Translations under genes and position numbers: made by a program
Assembly: GCA_023228985.1 (NCBI GenBank)
Contig: JALOAC010000029.1
Span: 1-27,231 of the forward strand
Source: Thiopseudomonas sp.
GTDB taxonomy: Bacteria > Pseudomonadota > Gammaproteobacteria > Pseudomonadales > Pseudomonadaceae
Length of the DNA: 27,231 nucleotides
Direction of reading: 5' to 3'
The notes under the pieces: generated by a model
Databases searched by the model: none
What the model was told of the DNA's origin: nothing
What the model saw: the letters and a program-made list of their open reading frames with translations, nothing else
Shown here: positions 13,416-21,080 of the stretch, one piece after another
How the letters are laid out: the number at the start of each line of letters is the position of its first letter
Numbering within the stretch: position 1 is the stretch's first letter

Positions 13416-16073
13416 TCAGGCCAATGTACGCTCTAGCACCTCATACAAATCCTTGGACAGCTTAGGCAGGGCTTGCAGCTGTTCTAGTTGAGCACGCATC
13501 AACGCTTGCTGTGTAGGCGCATAGCGTTGCCAGCGGGTTAAGGGCGTAATAATACGGGCGGACATCTGTGGGTTGAGCGCATCCAGCGCCGCTACCTGCT
13601 CGGCTAAGAACACATAACCACTGCCGTCTTCTGCGTGGAACTGGGGCAAATTATGTTGGGTAAACGCACCAATCACCGCGCGCACTTTGTTGGGGTTTTT
13701 AATGCTAAAGCTGGGGTGCTGCATTAATTGGCGTACGTGCGCCAGCTCGCCCAGCACTGAGCTGGCGGCCTGCACGCTAAACCATTGGTCCATCACTAGG
13801 GGATCGTGCGCAAATTCTTCGGCAAACTGAACTAAGGCCGCTTGGGCTTGGCTCTGTGCTGTGCTGTTGACTAAGCAGCTGAGCGCGGATAAACGCTCGG
13901 TCATATTGTCCGCCTGCTCAAATTGCGCCACGGTGGCTGCAACAATGTCGTCACGCTGTAAGAGCGTCAGGTAACTGAGCGCCATGGCTTGCAAGCGACG
14001 GTTGCCGATTTGTTCAGCCTCAGGACGGTACTGGGTTTGTTTTGCCTGTTCACGCAGGCGGTTATAGAGCGCCAGCAAAGGCTCCGCCAATTGCTCGGCC
14101 AGATACAAGCGCACGGTTTCACGCGCCTTATCAGTCAGCTGAACCTGGGCTTGTTCTTGCAACTCCAGCAGATAGGCCAAGCTGGGCAAGCTGATAATTT
14201 CTGCTTGCAACGCTGTGTCTAAGTGCGGGTTATTCAATACGGCGGCAAATGACTGTGCTAAACACCCATCAACCTGCACAGGGGCATGAGTGCGTAGCTG
14301 TTCGCACACCTCTTCAATCACCTGTACGGCTAACTGCTGGGCGGCTTCCCAACGATTAAAACCATCGCTGTCATGTTGCAACAAGAACGCCAATTGCTCA
14401 CGGCTGTAGTCATAGTGCAATTTAACCGGCGCGGAAAAGCCACGCAGCAGTGACGGCAACGGGCGTTCGCTCACCTCGGTGAAGGTAAAACGCTGCTGAG
14501 CTTGGTTAAGGGTCAGCACCCAGTTATCTTGCGTTACACACTGTTCTGCGTCTTGCAAACGTGCGCTGAGGGCTTGTCCTTCTGCGCCTAATAAGCCCAT
14601 CGCCACTGGAATGACAAAGGGCTGTTTGTTAGCTTGCCCCGGCGTGGCTGGGCAGCTTTGTGTGATATCGATATGGTACAGCTGTCGTTCGGCATCATAT
14701 TCGTCCGTAACGCGCAGCACGGGCGTACCGGCTTGGCTGTACCAGCGTTTAAACTGGGTTAAATCCATGCCGCTGACGCTTTCCATCGCCGCGACAAAAT
14801 CATCGCAGGTCACGGCCTGACCGTCATGGCGCTCAAAATACAGATCCGAGCCTTGGCGGAAGCGCTCTGGACCGAGCAATGTATGCAGCATGCGCACCAC
14901 TTCTGCGCCCTTCTCGTAAATCGTCCAGGTATAGAAGTTGGAAATCTCCATGTACTCAGGTGGACGCACGGGGTGTGCTAAGGGACCGGCATCTTCAGCA
15001 AACTGATGGGTGCGTAAAAAAGTGACATCCTCAATGCGCTTGACCGTACGCGAGTTCATATCCGCTGAAAACTCGCTGTCACGAAACACGGTAAAGCCTT
15101 CTTTGAGCGACAACTGGAACCAGTCACGGCAGGTGACGCGGTTGCCCGACCAGTTATGGAAGTATTCGTGGGCGACAATGCTTTCAATACGTTGAAAAGT
15201 GGCGTCAGTGGAGGTTTCTGGCTTGGCCAACACACAGCTTGAGTTGAAGATATTCAAGCCTTTGTTTTCCATCGCGCCCATATTAAAGTCGTTCACCGCC
15301 ACGACCATAAAGATATCCAGATCGTATTCGCGCCCATACTGCTCTTCATCCCAGCGCATGCATTTTTTCAGGCTGTTCATCGCGTGCTGGCATTTGTCGA
15401 TATTTTCCGGCTCGACAAAAATCCGCAGCGTCACCTCACGGCCATTCATGGTGGTGAAGCTGTCCTCCACCGACCAGAGATCACCGGCCACCACAGCAAA
15501 CAAGTACGCTGGTTTTTTATGCGGATCTTGCCAGGTTGCCCAATGGCGTTTGTCTTCCACGCCTTCTTCAATCAGGTTTCCGTTGGAGAGCAAAATCGGA
15601 TAACGCTGCGTCTCAGCAATCACCGTGGTGGTAAAGCTGCTCATCACATCCGGACGGTCGAGGTAATAAGTGATTTTGCGGAAACCCTGCGCTTCACACT
15701 GGGTACAGAACATCCCACCTGATTTATACAGCCCTTCCAGTGCGGTGTTATTTTGCGGTTCTATGCGCACTGTGCTGTCGAGGGTAAAACTGGCACGCTG
15801 CGGTTGCAGGCTAAGCTGTTCGGCATCCACTTGATAGTCAGCGGCGGTTAACACCTGATCGTCCATCGCCAAATGCAACAGTTGCAATTCAACCCCATCA
15901 AGCACCAGCTTAGGCAAGTCGCAGCCCAATGCGGGGTTGCGCTGCATCACCAAGTGCGCATGCACCAAGGCATGATCCTCATACAGCTCAAAGGTCAGAT
16001 GGGTTTCGTCAATGAGGTAGTCGGGCTGCTGATAATCCACTAAACGGATCAATTTCGGTTGTTCGGTACGCAT
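13416..16073 (-). CDS. pepN: Aminopeptidase N (M1 family)
   Basis: This 885-residue cytoplasmic zinc aminopeptidase removes N-terminal residues during protein turnover. The start at 16073 gives MRTEQPKLIRLVDYQQPDYL, the usual N-terminus, behind GAGG; a start 42 bases earlier (16115) would add residues the family lacks. Motifs are complete: GAMEN at 266-270 and HEYFHNW at 302-308 (zinc ligands H302 and H306), with the third ligand E325 exactly 18 residues after H306. The length is the family norm. It is the last gene of the seven-gene minus-strand run, 56 bases after the DUF2797 gene. Confidence 0.97.
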   Translation of the reverse strand: MRTEQPKLIRLVDYQQPDYLIDETHLTFELYEDHALVHAHLVMQRNPALGCDLPKLVLDGVELQLLHLAMDDQVLTAADYQVDAEQLSLQPQRASFTLDSTVRIEPQNNTALEGLYKSGGMFCTQCEAQGFRKITYYLDRPDVMSSFTTTVIAETQRYPILLSNGNLIEEGVEDKRHWATWQDPHKKPAYLFAVVAGDLWSVEDSFTTMNGREVTLRIFVEPENIDKCQHAMNSLKKCMRWDEEQYGREYDLDIFMVVAVNDFNMGAMENKGLNIFNSSCVLAKPETSTDATFQRIESIVAHEYFHNWSGNRVTCRDWFQLSLKEGFTVFRDSEFSADMNSRTVKRIEDVTFLRTHQFAEDAGPLAHPVRPPEYMEISNFYTWTIYEKGAEVVRMLHTLLGPERFRQGSDLYFERHDGQAVTCDDFVAAMESVSGMDLTQFKRWYSQAGTPVLRVTDEYDAERQLYHIDITQSCPATPGQANKQPFVIPVAMGLLGAEGQALSARLQDAEQCVTQDNWVLTLNQAQQRFTFTEVSERPLPSLLRGFSAPVKLHYDYSREQLAFLLQHDSDGFNRWEAAQQLAVQVIEEVCEQLRTHAPVQVDGCLAQSFAAVLNNPHLDTALQAEIISLPSLAYLLELQEQAQVQLTDKARETVRLYLAEQLAEPLLALYNRLREQAKQTQYRPEAEQIGNRRLQAMALSYLTLLQRDDIVAATVAQFEQADNMTERLSALSCLVNSTAQSQAQAALVQFAEEFAHDPLVMDQWFSVQAASSVLGELAHVRQLMQHPSFSIKNPNKVRAVIGAFTQHNLPQFHAEDGSGYVFLAEQVAALDALNPQMSARIITPLTRWQRYAPTQQALMRAQLEQLQALPKLSKDLYEVLERTLA

Positions 16074-16129
16074 AAATTCCTCGAGGGTGCATGTGCGGTC
16101 AGTGGCGGATGACAAAATGTTAGGCGTTG

Positions 16130-16960
16130 TTATAGCTGACGCAGCGCCAGCTGATAAGCAGTGTATTTGCGGATGTTAATCACGCCCGTATCAAAAATCA
16201 GATACTGGCCTTTAATGCCCTGCAAGGTGCCTTCGGCCACAGGGTTTTTATCTAGGTTAAAGCTGGTGATTTTGCTCGGGTACTGCTCAACCGGATATTC
16301 AATCTCCAGCACCTGTGCATCATCAACGACCTGTATGGCCTGCAAGCCAAAACGCTGCTGTAAGTCGTGGATAGATTCAGCACACTGGTCAAACAATTGA
16401 TCGCGAATCGCGGGCAAATCCAGTGGCTTCGCATCCTCGCGCAATAAAGCACGCCAGTTAGTGCGGTCCGATATTTGTGAGCGCAGAGCATCCTCAACAA
16501 AACCAGACTGCTGACGGGTTTGTACACGGAAAATAGGCAGTGCTTGACTCGCCCCCTGGTCCAGCCAACGTGTTGGCATCTGCGACACCCGCGTAATCCC
16601 CACCTTCACACCTGTCGAGTTAGCCAGATAAACCACGTGCTCGGTCATACAGAACTGCTCGCCCCACTCAGGCTCGCGGCACGTACCGGCATCGAAGTGG
16701 CATTTTTCTGGGCTCATAATGCAGGTATCGCACTGAGCTAGGCTTTTAAAACAGGGCCAACAATACCCCTGCGCAAAGCTTTTTTTGGTGGGGCGCTGGC
16801 AGTGATTACAGTTAATCTCACCCATAAACTCTAACTGCAAGGCCTGTCCAATTAGTTCATTGGCAGCAATTGCTTGCTCACCAATACGTAACTGGTATTG
16901 AGCTGGCTCGCCCAGCTCAATCCGCATTTTTTGTACGGCACCACGCGCAAGCTCCTGCAT
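16130..16960 (-). CDS. DUF2797 zinc-binding, GIY-YIG-like protein
   Basis: This is a 276-residue protein. After an N-terminal beta domain (1-48) comes a Cys-rich region with nine Cys between 51 and 104 (CNHC, CWPC, CDTC, then EKC, GTC and QFC), likely holding two metal sites. Next is VVYLANSTGVKVGITR (109-124), which resembles the core of a GIY-YIG nuclease fold, then the family motif RWLDQGASQALPI. DUF2797 has no established function; the fold suggests nucleic-acid binding or cleavage. Its ATG overlaps the yeaC stop by one base (TGATG), so the two are translationally coupled. The same neighbour order occurs in other Pseudomonas genomes as far as I recall. Confidence 0.9.
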   Translation of the reverse strand: MQELARGAVQKMRIELGEPAQYQLRIGEQAIAANELIGQALQLEFMGEINCNHCQRPTKKSFAQGYCWPCFKSLAQCDTCIMSPEKCHFDAGTCREPEWGEQFCMTEHVVYLANSTGVKVGITRVSQMPTRWLDQGASQALPIFRVQTRQQSGFVEDALRSQISDRTNWRALLREDAKPLDLPAIRDQLFDQCAESIHDLQQRFGLQAIQVVDDAQVLEIEYPVEQYPSKITSFNLDKNPVAEGTLQGIKGQYLIFDTGVINIRKYTAYQLALRQL

Positions 16961-17235
16961 CAGTGCAGTGTCCCTGCGGCAGGTGCAAACAGGCTGGTAT
17001 CGATCTCAGCTTGTTTCTTGCTTTGTGAGGCACATTGTTGGCCACCCATGTAGCCGGTACGCTCTTCTTCCGGCAGGTTTTTTTGCTCCCAGGCAATTAT
17101 CGCCATCATGGTCAGCTCTTTTTGCTCTTGATTAAGCAGCGTACCATTGGCCCACTTACCCAGCTCTAAAGCCTGCTTTAAGCTGGCATACACTTCAGGA
17201 TCAATGTTGTTAATCATCTTAAGGAAGTCGCTCAT
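16960..17235 (-). CDS. yeaC: DUF1315 family protein YeaC
   Basis: This is a 91-residue soluble protein of the YeaC family: DPEVYASLKQALELGKWANG, then LNQEQKELTMMAIIAWEQKNLPEEERTGY. Its function is unknown; the sequence has no catalytic motif I can identify. The start follows GAGG eight bases upstream. There is a 62-base gap from the rhomboid gene and a one-base overlap with the DUF2797 gene downstream. Confidence 0.9.
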   Translation of the reverse strand: MSDFLKMINNIDPEVYASLKQALELGKWANGTLLNQEQKELTMMAIIAWEQKNLPEEERTGYMGGQQCASQSKKQAEIDTSLFAPAAGTLH

Positions 17236-17297
17236 ATGTAACCTCTAACTATTTGTTTTAATGGATATTAAAATATAAAACCTGAACAAGTATATGC

Positions 17298-18170
17298 TCA
17301 CTCGCTAACTTTTAGTTTGTTCAATACACCCATAACTGCACCAGCCACACAACCCAGCACTAAACCACTCACATGCGCCGCATTGGCAATTTGACCAAAG
17401 CCCATGGCACTCACCACACCCACCAAACAGAGCACCAACCACACCAGCATCATGCCCACCACCCCTTTGGGTAAGTTGTAAGCAGCCACTGGATTAATGC
17501 GCTGGTAAATCCAACAAAAACCGAGCAAAGCATAGAGTACGCCGGACAAGCCACCAAATAAAACTGGACCCGAGAACCAAAATTGACTGACGTTGGATAC
17601 CAGAGCACTCACTAGAGTAAACACCAGCACAAACCAGCTGCCTTGGTGTAACTCGATCCGCCGACCCAGTTCCCAAAACCAGAGCGAGTTCATCGCCAAG
17701 TGTAACCAACCAAAATGCAGCAACATGGGCGTAATTAATCGCCACCACTGCCCTTGCTCTAGGCTGTAGGCTAAGGACACTAAATAGGCTTCATCACCCT
17801 CAAAAACAATGGCATTAAAGCTCAGCTGTGCCACCGCGGTCAAAGACGTGCCCAGCTGCGTCCACAGCGCCACAGCTAAGGTCAATAAAAGAATGGTAAT
17901 CACTGCCGGAAAACGGCGTAATTTTTGCCACAGCGGCTGTGAGATGGGTTTACTGATAGCGTTAACCGCTGTGAAGCCCGGATCGGGATTAGCAAGAAAG
18001 GCTTGATAGAGTTCGCGCACCAGCGCTGCAGTAGGCTCATCCGCGACCCACACCTGCTGCTCGCCGCGTGCTTCACTGATGCGATGTGGAATATGTGCTG
18101 CCTTTAGCCGCTCAGAAAAGCCTGCCAAAGACACCTCAAGATTCGCTGTTAATGCCAAACTCCAACTCAT
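17298..18170 (-). CDS. Rhomboid family intramembrane serine protease
   Basis: This 290-residue GlpG-like protein cleaves membrane proteins within the bilayer. Residues 1-80 form a soluble N-terminal domain (LKAAHIPHRI, then WVADEPTAALVRELY). About six membrane helices follow from 89. Active-site residues are present: GGLSG with Ser209, AAHVSG with His266, and the HFGWLHLAMN loop with H152, H157 and N161. The start ATG overlaps the metallophosphatase stop by one base. It lies in the nadK-pepN run; no substrate is suggested by the neighbours. Confidence 0.93.
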   Translation of the reverse strand: MSWSLALTANLEVSLAGFSERLKAAHIPHRISEARGEQQVWVADEPTAALVRELYQAFLANPDPGFTAVNAISKPISQPLWQKLRRFPAVITILLLTLAVALWTQLGTSLTAVAQLSFNAIVFEGDEAYLVSLAYSLEQGQWWRLITPMLLHFGWLHLAMNSLWFWELGRRIELHQGSWFVLVFTLVSALVSNVSQFWFSGPVLFGGLSGVLYALLGFCWIYQRINPVAAYNLPKGVVGMMLVWLVLCLVGVVSAMGFGQIANAAHVSGLVLGCVAGAVMGVLNKLKVSE

Positions 18171-19135
18171 TACAGTCCACCTTTAACCCAAACAAATTTG
18201 TTCGCATCCAGTTGAGTTTCTTGATCCAGACGGTACGCCACTAATTTACCGGAATTAACCGCGCTGTAATCCAAACAGGCTAAATTAGGCTGAATATAAC
18301 TCGGCTCTCCCTTACACCAGTAATGCCCCACAAATAAAATGGGTTGCTCATTACTGTGCTGTTCTACCTGCTGCAGCAACTCTTTGGGCAGTGGCTTAAG
18401 TGCTACCTGTTCTGGAATGGGGTCAGGCTGAAAGGCAAAATCCGCATAGGTTTTTGCCGTCTGAGCTTCAGGCCAAAACTTTGCACGAAAAGTGCGGCGC
18501 AACAAACCATCGCTGCCTTGCACTGTTACGCCATCAGGCAAAGGCAAGTTAATCCCACGCAGCAAGCGATTAAATACTTGATAGGAAAAACTGTCTTTGA
18601 TCGCTGATTGCTGAATAAACTCTCGTGTCACTCGACCGCCAGCAAACAACTGCTCTACTTGTTTAATCAGCCGGTTATCCCAATAGGCATGCACCAAACG
18701 AAATCGTTCCCCATCAAGATACAGCGGCAATTGAGCAAACCAATCCAGATAGTCATTCCATTCCTGTGGATGCTGGGCAAACTCTTCTGCTGTTTCTTGC
18801 CACAGCCGCGCATGGCGCTGATTATGGTCACGCACAAACAGTTGTTCAGTTTCGTTGGGCGCCGACATATGCCAAGCCAGCGCATAGTATTCGTGATTGC
18901 CCATAATGCAGTGCGCGTGCCCTGCCTCGACCATGCGGTAAACAATCTCTAGGGTTTCACGAATTTGTGCGCCACGGTCAATAATATCACCCAAAAACAG
19001 AGCTTGACGGCTGGAGTGCTGCCACACGCCTGCCTTGCGGTGATAACCGAGCAGCTGCAACAATTCAACCAAGCTGTTTGCGCAACCATGCAGATCACCA
19101 ATGATGTCGTAGCTGCGCGAAGGTTCAATGAGCAT
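18170..19135 (-). CDS. Metallophosphoesterase (PrpE/ApaH-like)
   Basis: This 321-residue cytoplasmic phosphatase has the complete metal-binding motifs of the calcineurin-like superfamily: GDLHG (13-17), GDIIDRG (49-55) and GNHE (79-82), with a later FVGHYW segment supplying another His. Relatives include bis(5'-nucleosyl)-tetraphosphatases and PP2A-like serine/threonine phosphatases; the substrate here cannot be told from sequence. The start overlaps the nadK stop by one base, and its own stop overlaps the rhomboid start. Being directly after nadK hints at nucleotide metabolism, but that is only context. Confidence 0.9.
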   Translation of the reverse strand: MLIEPSRSYDIIGDLHGCANSLVELLQLLGYHRKAGVWQHSSRQALFLGDIIDRGAQIRETLEIVYRMVEAGHAHCIMGNHEYYALAWHMSAPNETEQLFVRDHNQRHARLWQETAEEFAQHPQEWNDYLDWFAQLPLYLDGERFRLVHAYWDNRLIKQVEQLFAGGRVTREFIQQSAIKDSFSYQVFNRLLRGINLPLPDGVTVQGSDGLLRRTFRAKFWPEAQTAKTYADFAFQPDPIPEQVALKPLPKELLQQVEQHSNEQPILFVGHYWCKGEPSYIQPNLACLDYSAVNSGKLVAYRLDQETQLDANKFVWVKGGL

Positions 19136-20028
19136 TACTCGCTTCCCTGAGTTAAGCGACTTTCCCAGCCCAGCTTGTCACGGCAAATCTCATAAAAGTT
19201 ATGCTCAAAGGGATGGATCAAGCGCAGTTTTTTGGGTTTGCGCTTGATATGCAAGGTGTCGCCCGGGGCACAGGTAATGTGATTTTGTCCATCACAGGAC
19301 ACAATCGGATAAATACTCATTTCTGAGTCCAGCACAATCTTCAGTTCACTATCCGCCGCCACCACCATGGGCCGGCTCGATAGCGTATGTGGATACATAG
19401 GCACGATAACAATCGCATCAATGCGCGGATGCATAATGGGTCCACCCGCTGATAACGCATAAGCAGTAGAACCTGTTGGAGTGGCAATAATCAAACCGTC
19501 CGCTTTAACGCGATAGACAAACTGGCCATCAATAAACAGCTCAAAGGCGATCATGCGTGTGGACTTGCCCGGATGAAGCACAATATCGTTTAGCGCATCG
19601 CCTTGACCAACTGGCGTATCACCACGGCGCACTTCGGCTTCCAGTAAAAACCGTTGCTCAACCAAATAGTTACCGTTCAAGACCTCTGCGACTTGCTCTT
19701 CGAGGTTTTCCGGACTGATATCCGTTAGAAAACCCAGGCTGCCACGGTTAACCCCCAGCACAGGGGTTGAGTGCGCCACTAAAGCTCTAGCAGCGCCCAG
19801 CATACTGCCATCACCGCCGACCACGATGACCAGATCGCACACTTCGCCCAGTAGCTTACGGCTGCTGGTTTGCAAGTTATGCCCCGGCAGCATGTCGGCA
19901 ATACCTTCATCTAAAATCACCTGCAGATGCAGACCGTTCAGATAACGAATCAAGCGCCGAATAGTATCCAACGCACGTGCGCTACCTAAACGGCCAATAA
20001 TGCCAATATTACGAAACTGATAATCCAT
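19135..20028 (-). CDS. nadK: NAD kinase
   Basis: This 297-residue cytoplasmic enzyme phosphorylates NAD to NADP. Family motifs are complete: GGDGSMLGAAR at 71-81, NRGSLGFLTD (94-103), NDIVLHPGKSTRMI (147-160) and TPTGSTAYALSAGGPI (183-198). The C-terminal segment (HIKRKPKKLRLIHP) is also typical. The start follows GAGG five bases upstream and lies six bases after the tusA stop. The stop overlaps the next start by one base. NadK is essential in most bacteria, so this operon should be constitutively expressed. Confidence 0.97.
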   Translation of the reverse strand: MDYQFRNIGIIGRLGSARALDTIRRLIRYLNGLHLQVILDEGIADMLPGHNLQTSSRKLLGEVCDLVIVVGGDGSMLGAARALVAHSTPVLGVNRGSLGFLTDISPENLEEQVAEVLNGNYLVEQRFLLEAEVRRGDTPVGQGDALNDIVLHPGKSTRMIAFELFIDGQFVYRVKADGLIIATPTGSTAYALSAGGPIMHPRIDAIVIVPMYPHTLSSRPMVVAADSELKIVLDSEMSIYPIVSCDGQNHITCAPGDTLHIKRKPKKLRLIHPFEHNFYEICRDKLGWESRLTQGSE

Positions 20029-20034
20029 GCATCC

Positions 20035-20274
20035 TCACTTAAGCTTTTTACGAATCCAGTATCTATACTGCTCATCTTGTTCATCACTGGCGAGCAAACT
20101 GTGTTCTAAAAAGGCACAAAACTTAGGGATATCGCGCTGTGTTGAAGGGTCGGTGGCTAAAACCTGTAACACAGCCCCGGGTTCCATCTCGCGCACGGCT
20201 TTATGCAGAAGCATAACCGGCTCTGGACAAAACAATCCTGTGGCATCTAAGACCTTATCCGCAACTAACTCCAC
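20035..20274 (-). CDS. tusA: TusA-family sulfur carrier
   Basis: This is a protein of about 79 residues with the TusA core: LDATGLFCPEPVM, in which the Cys carries persulfide sulfur, and DPSTQRDIPKFC, ending YRYWIRKKLK. TusA delivers sulfur for tRNA 2-thiouridine and for molybdenum and Fe-S cofactor pathways. I prefer the GTG at 20274 because GGAG stands six bases upstream; a TTG at 20286 would add four residues with a poorer ribosome site. It is the first gene of the minus-strand run, divergent from the crotonase gene, so its promoter should lie in 20287-20387. A TATTTAAT-like box there could serve it. Confidence 0.88.
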   Translation of the reverse strand: MELVADKVLDATGLFCPEPVMLLHKAVREMEPGAVLQVLATDPSTQRDIPKFCAFLEHSLLASDEQDEQYRYWIRKKLK

Positions 20275-20387
20275 CTGTGTCTCCAACTCTCTAGCAGCCT
20301 GACTTAGCGGTCAGCTTTTGTGCTTTACCAAATTCATCAAGCTAAGTAGTGTGTCTGTTTTCTATTAAATAATAACAAGGAACTCGC

Positions 20388-21080
20388 ATGAACGAACTTA
20401 TCAATTACCAATGCATCGATGGCATTGCCACCTTGCAACTCAATAACGGCAAAGTAAACGCTTTATCACCTGCCCTTATTCAGCAATTTAACAGCTGTTT
20501 GGATCAGGCGGAGCAAGATAAAGCCATTGTTATTATCACGGGGCAACCCGGTATTTTCTCCGGTGGTTACGACTTGAAAGTAATGCTTTCCGGCCCTGCC
20601 AACGCGATTGATTTAGTCGCCCAAGGCTCAGCCTTAACGCGACGTATGTTAGCACACCCACAACCAATAATTATCGCCTGTTCGGGTCATGCCATCGCCA
20701 AAGGCGCGTTTTTATTACTCGCGGCTGACTACCGCATCGCCACAGCAGGTGACTTCACTATTGCCCTGAATGAAGTCGAGATTGGCATGGTCATGCACCA
20801 GGCCGGTATCGTGCTCGCGCAGGGTCGTTTAACGCCAGCGGCTTTCCAGCGCGCCGTCAATAATGCCGAACGTTTTACACCAGAAGCAGCCGTGAGTGCA
20901 GGTTTTGTTGATCAGATCGTGCAAGCCGATGAATTGATAAATACAGCACAAACAGTTGCCCAAAAGATGAAAAAGCTTAATATGCGTGCCCATTATCAAA
21001 CCAAACTAAAAGTTCGCCAGCAGCTACTAGCCGGTTTAGAGGCTGCTATCGAGCAAGATAAGGTCTATGCGAGCCATTAA
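20388..21080 (+). CDS. Crotonase-fold (enoyl-CoA hydratase/isomerase family) protein
   Basis: This is a 230-residue cytoplasmic protein with the crotonase fold. The two oxyanion-hole regions are FSGGYDLKVM (57-66) and SGHAIAKGAFLLLAADYR (99-116). The first catalytic Glu of true enoyl-CoA hydratases falls within the second region and is replaced by a hydrophobic residue. The second is probably kept in ALNEVEIGM (E131). It may therefore be an isomerase or another acyl-CoA enzyme rather than a standard hydratase. AAGGA precedes the ATG. The last 14 bases overlap the ygiQ gene in another frame, so the two are probably cotranscribed and coupled, with no obvious pathway link. Confidence 0.87.
   Translation: MNELINYQCIDGIATLQLNNGKVNALSPALIQQFNSCLDQAEQDKAIVIITGQPGIFSGGYDLKVMLSGPANAIDLVAQGSALTRRMLAHPQPIIIACSGHAIAKGAFLLLAADYRIATAGDFTIALNEVEIGMVMHQAGIVLAQGRLTPAAFQRAVNNAERFTPEAAVSAGFVDQIVQADELINTAQTVAQKMKKLNMRAHYQTKLKVRQQLLAGLEAAIEQDKVYASH

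Noticed and set aside
15199..15722. Two long plus-strand frames (134 and 112 residues) inside pepN
   Set aside because: They are antisense to the conserved catalytic region of pepN and reflect its codon usage.
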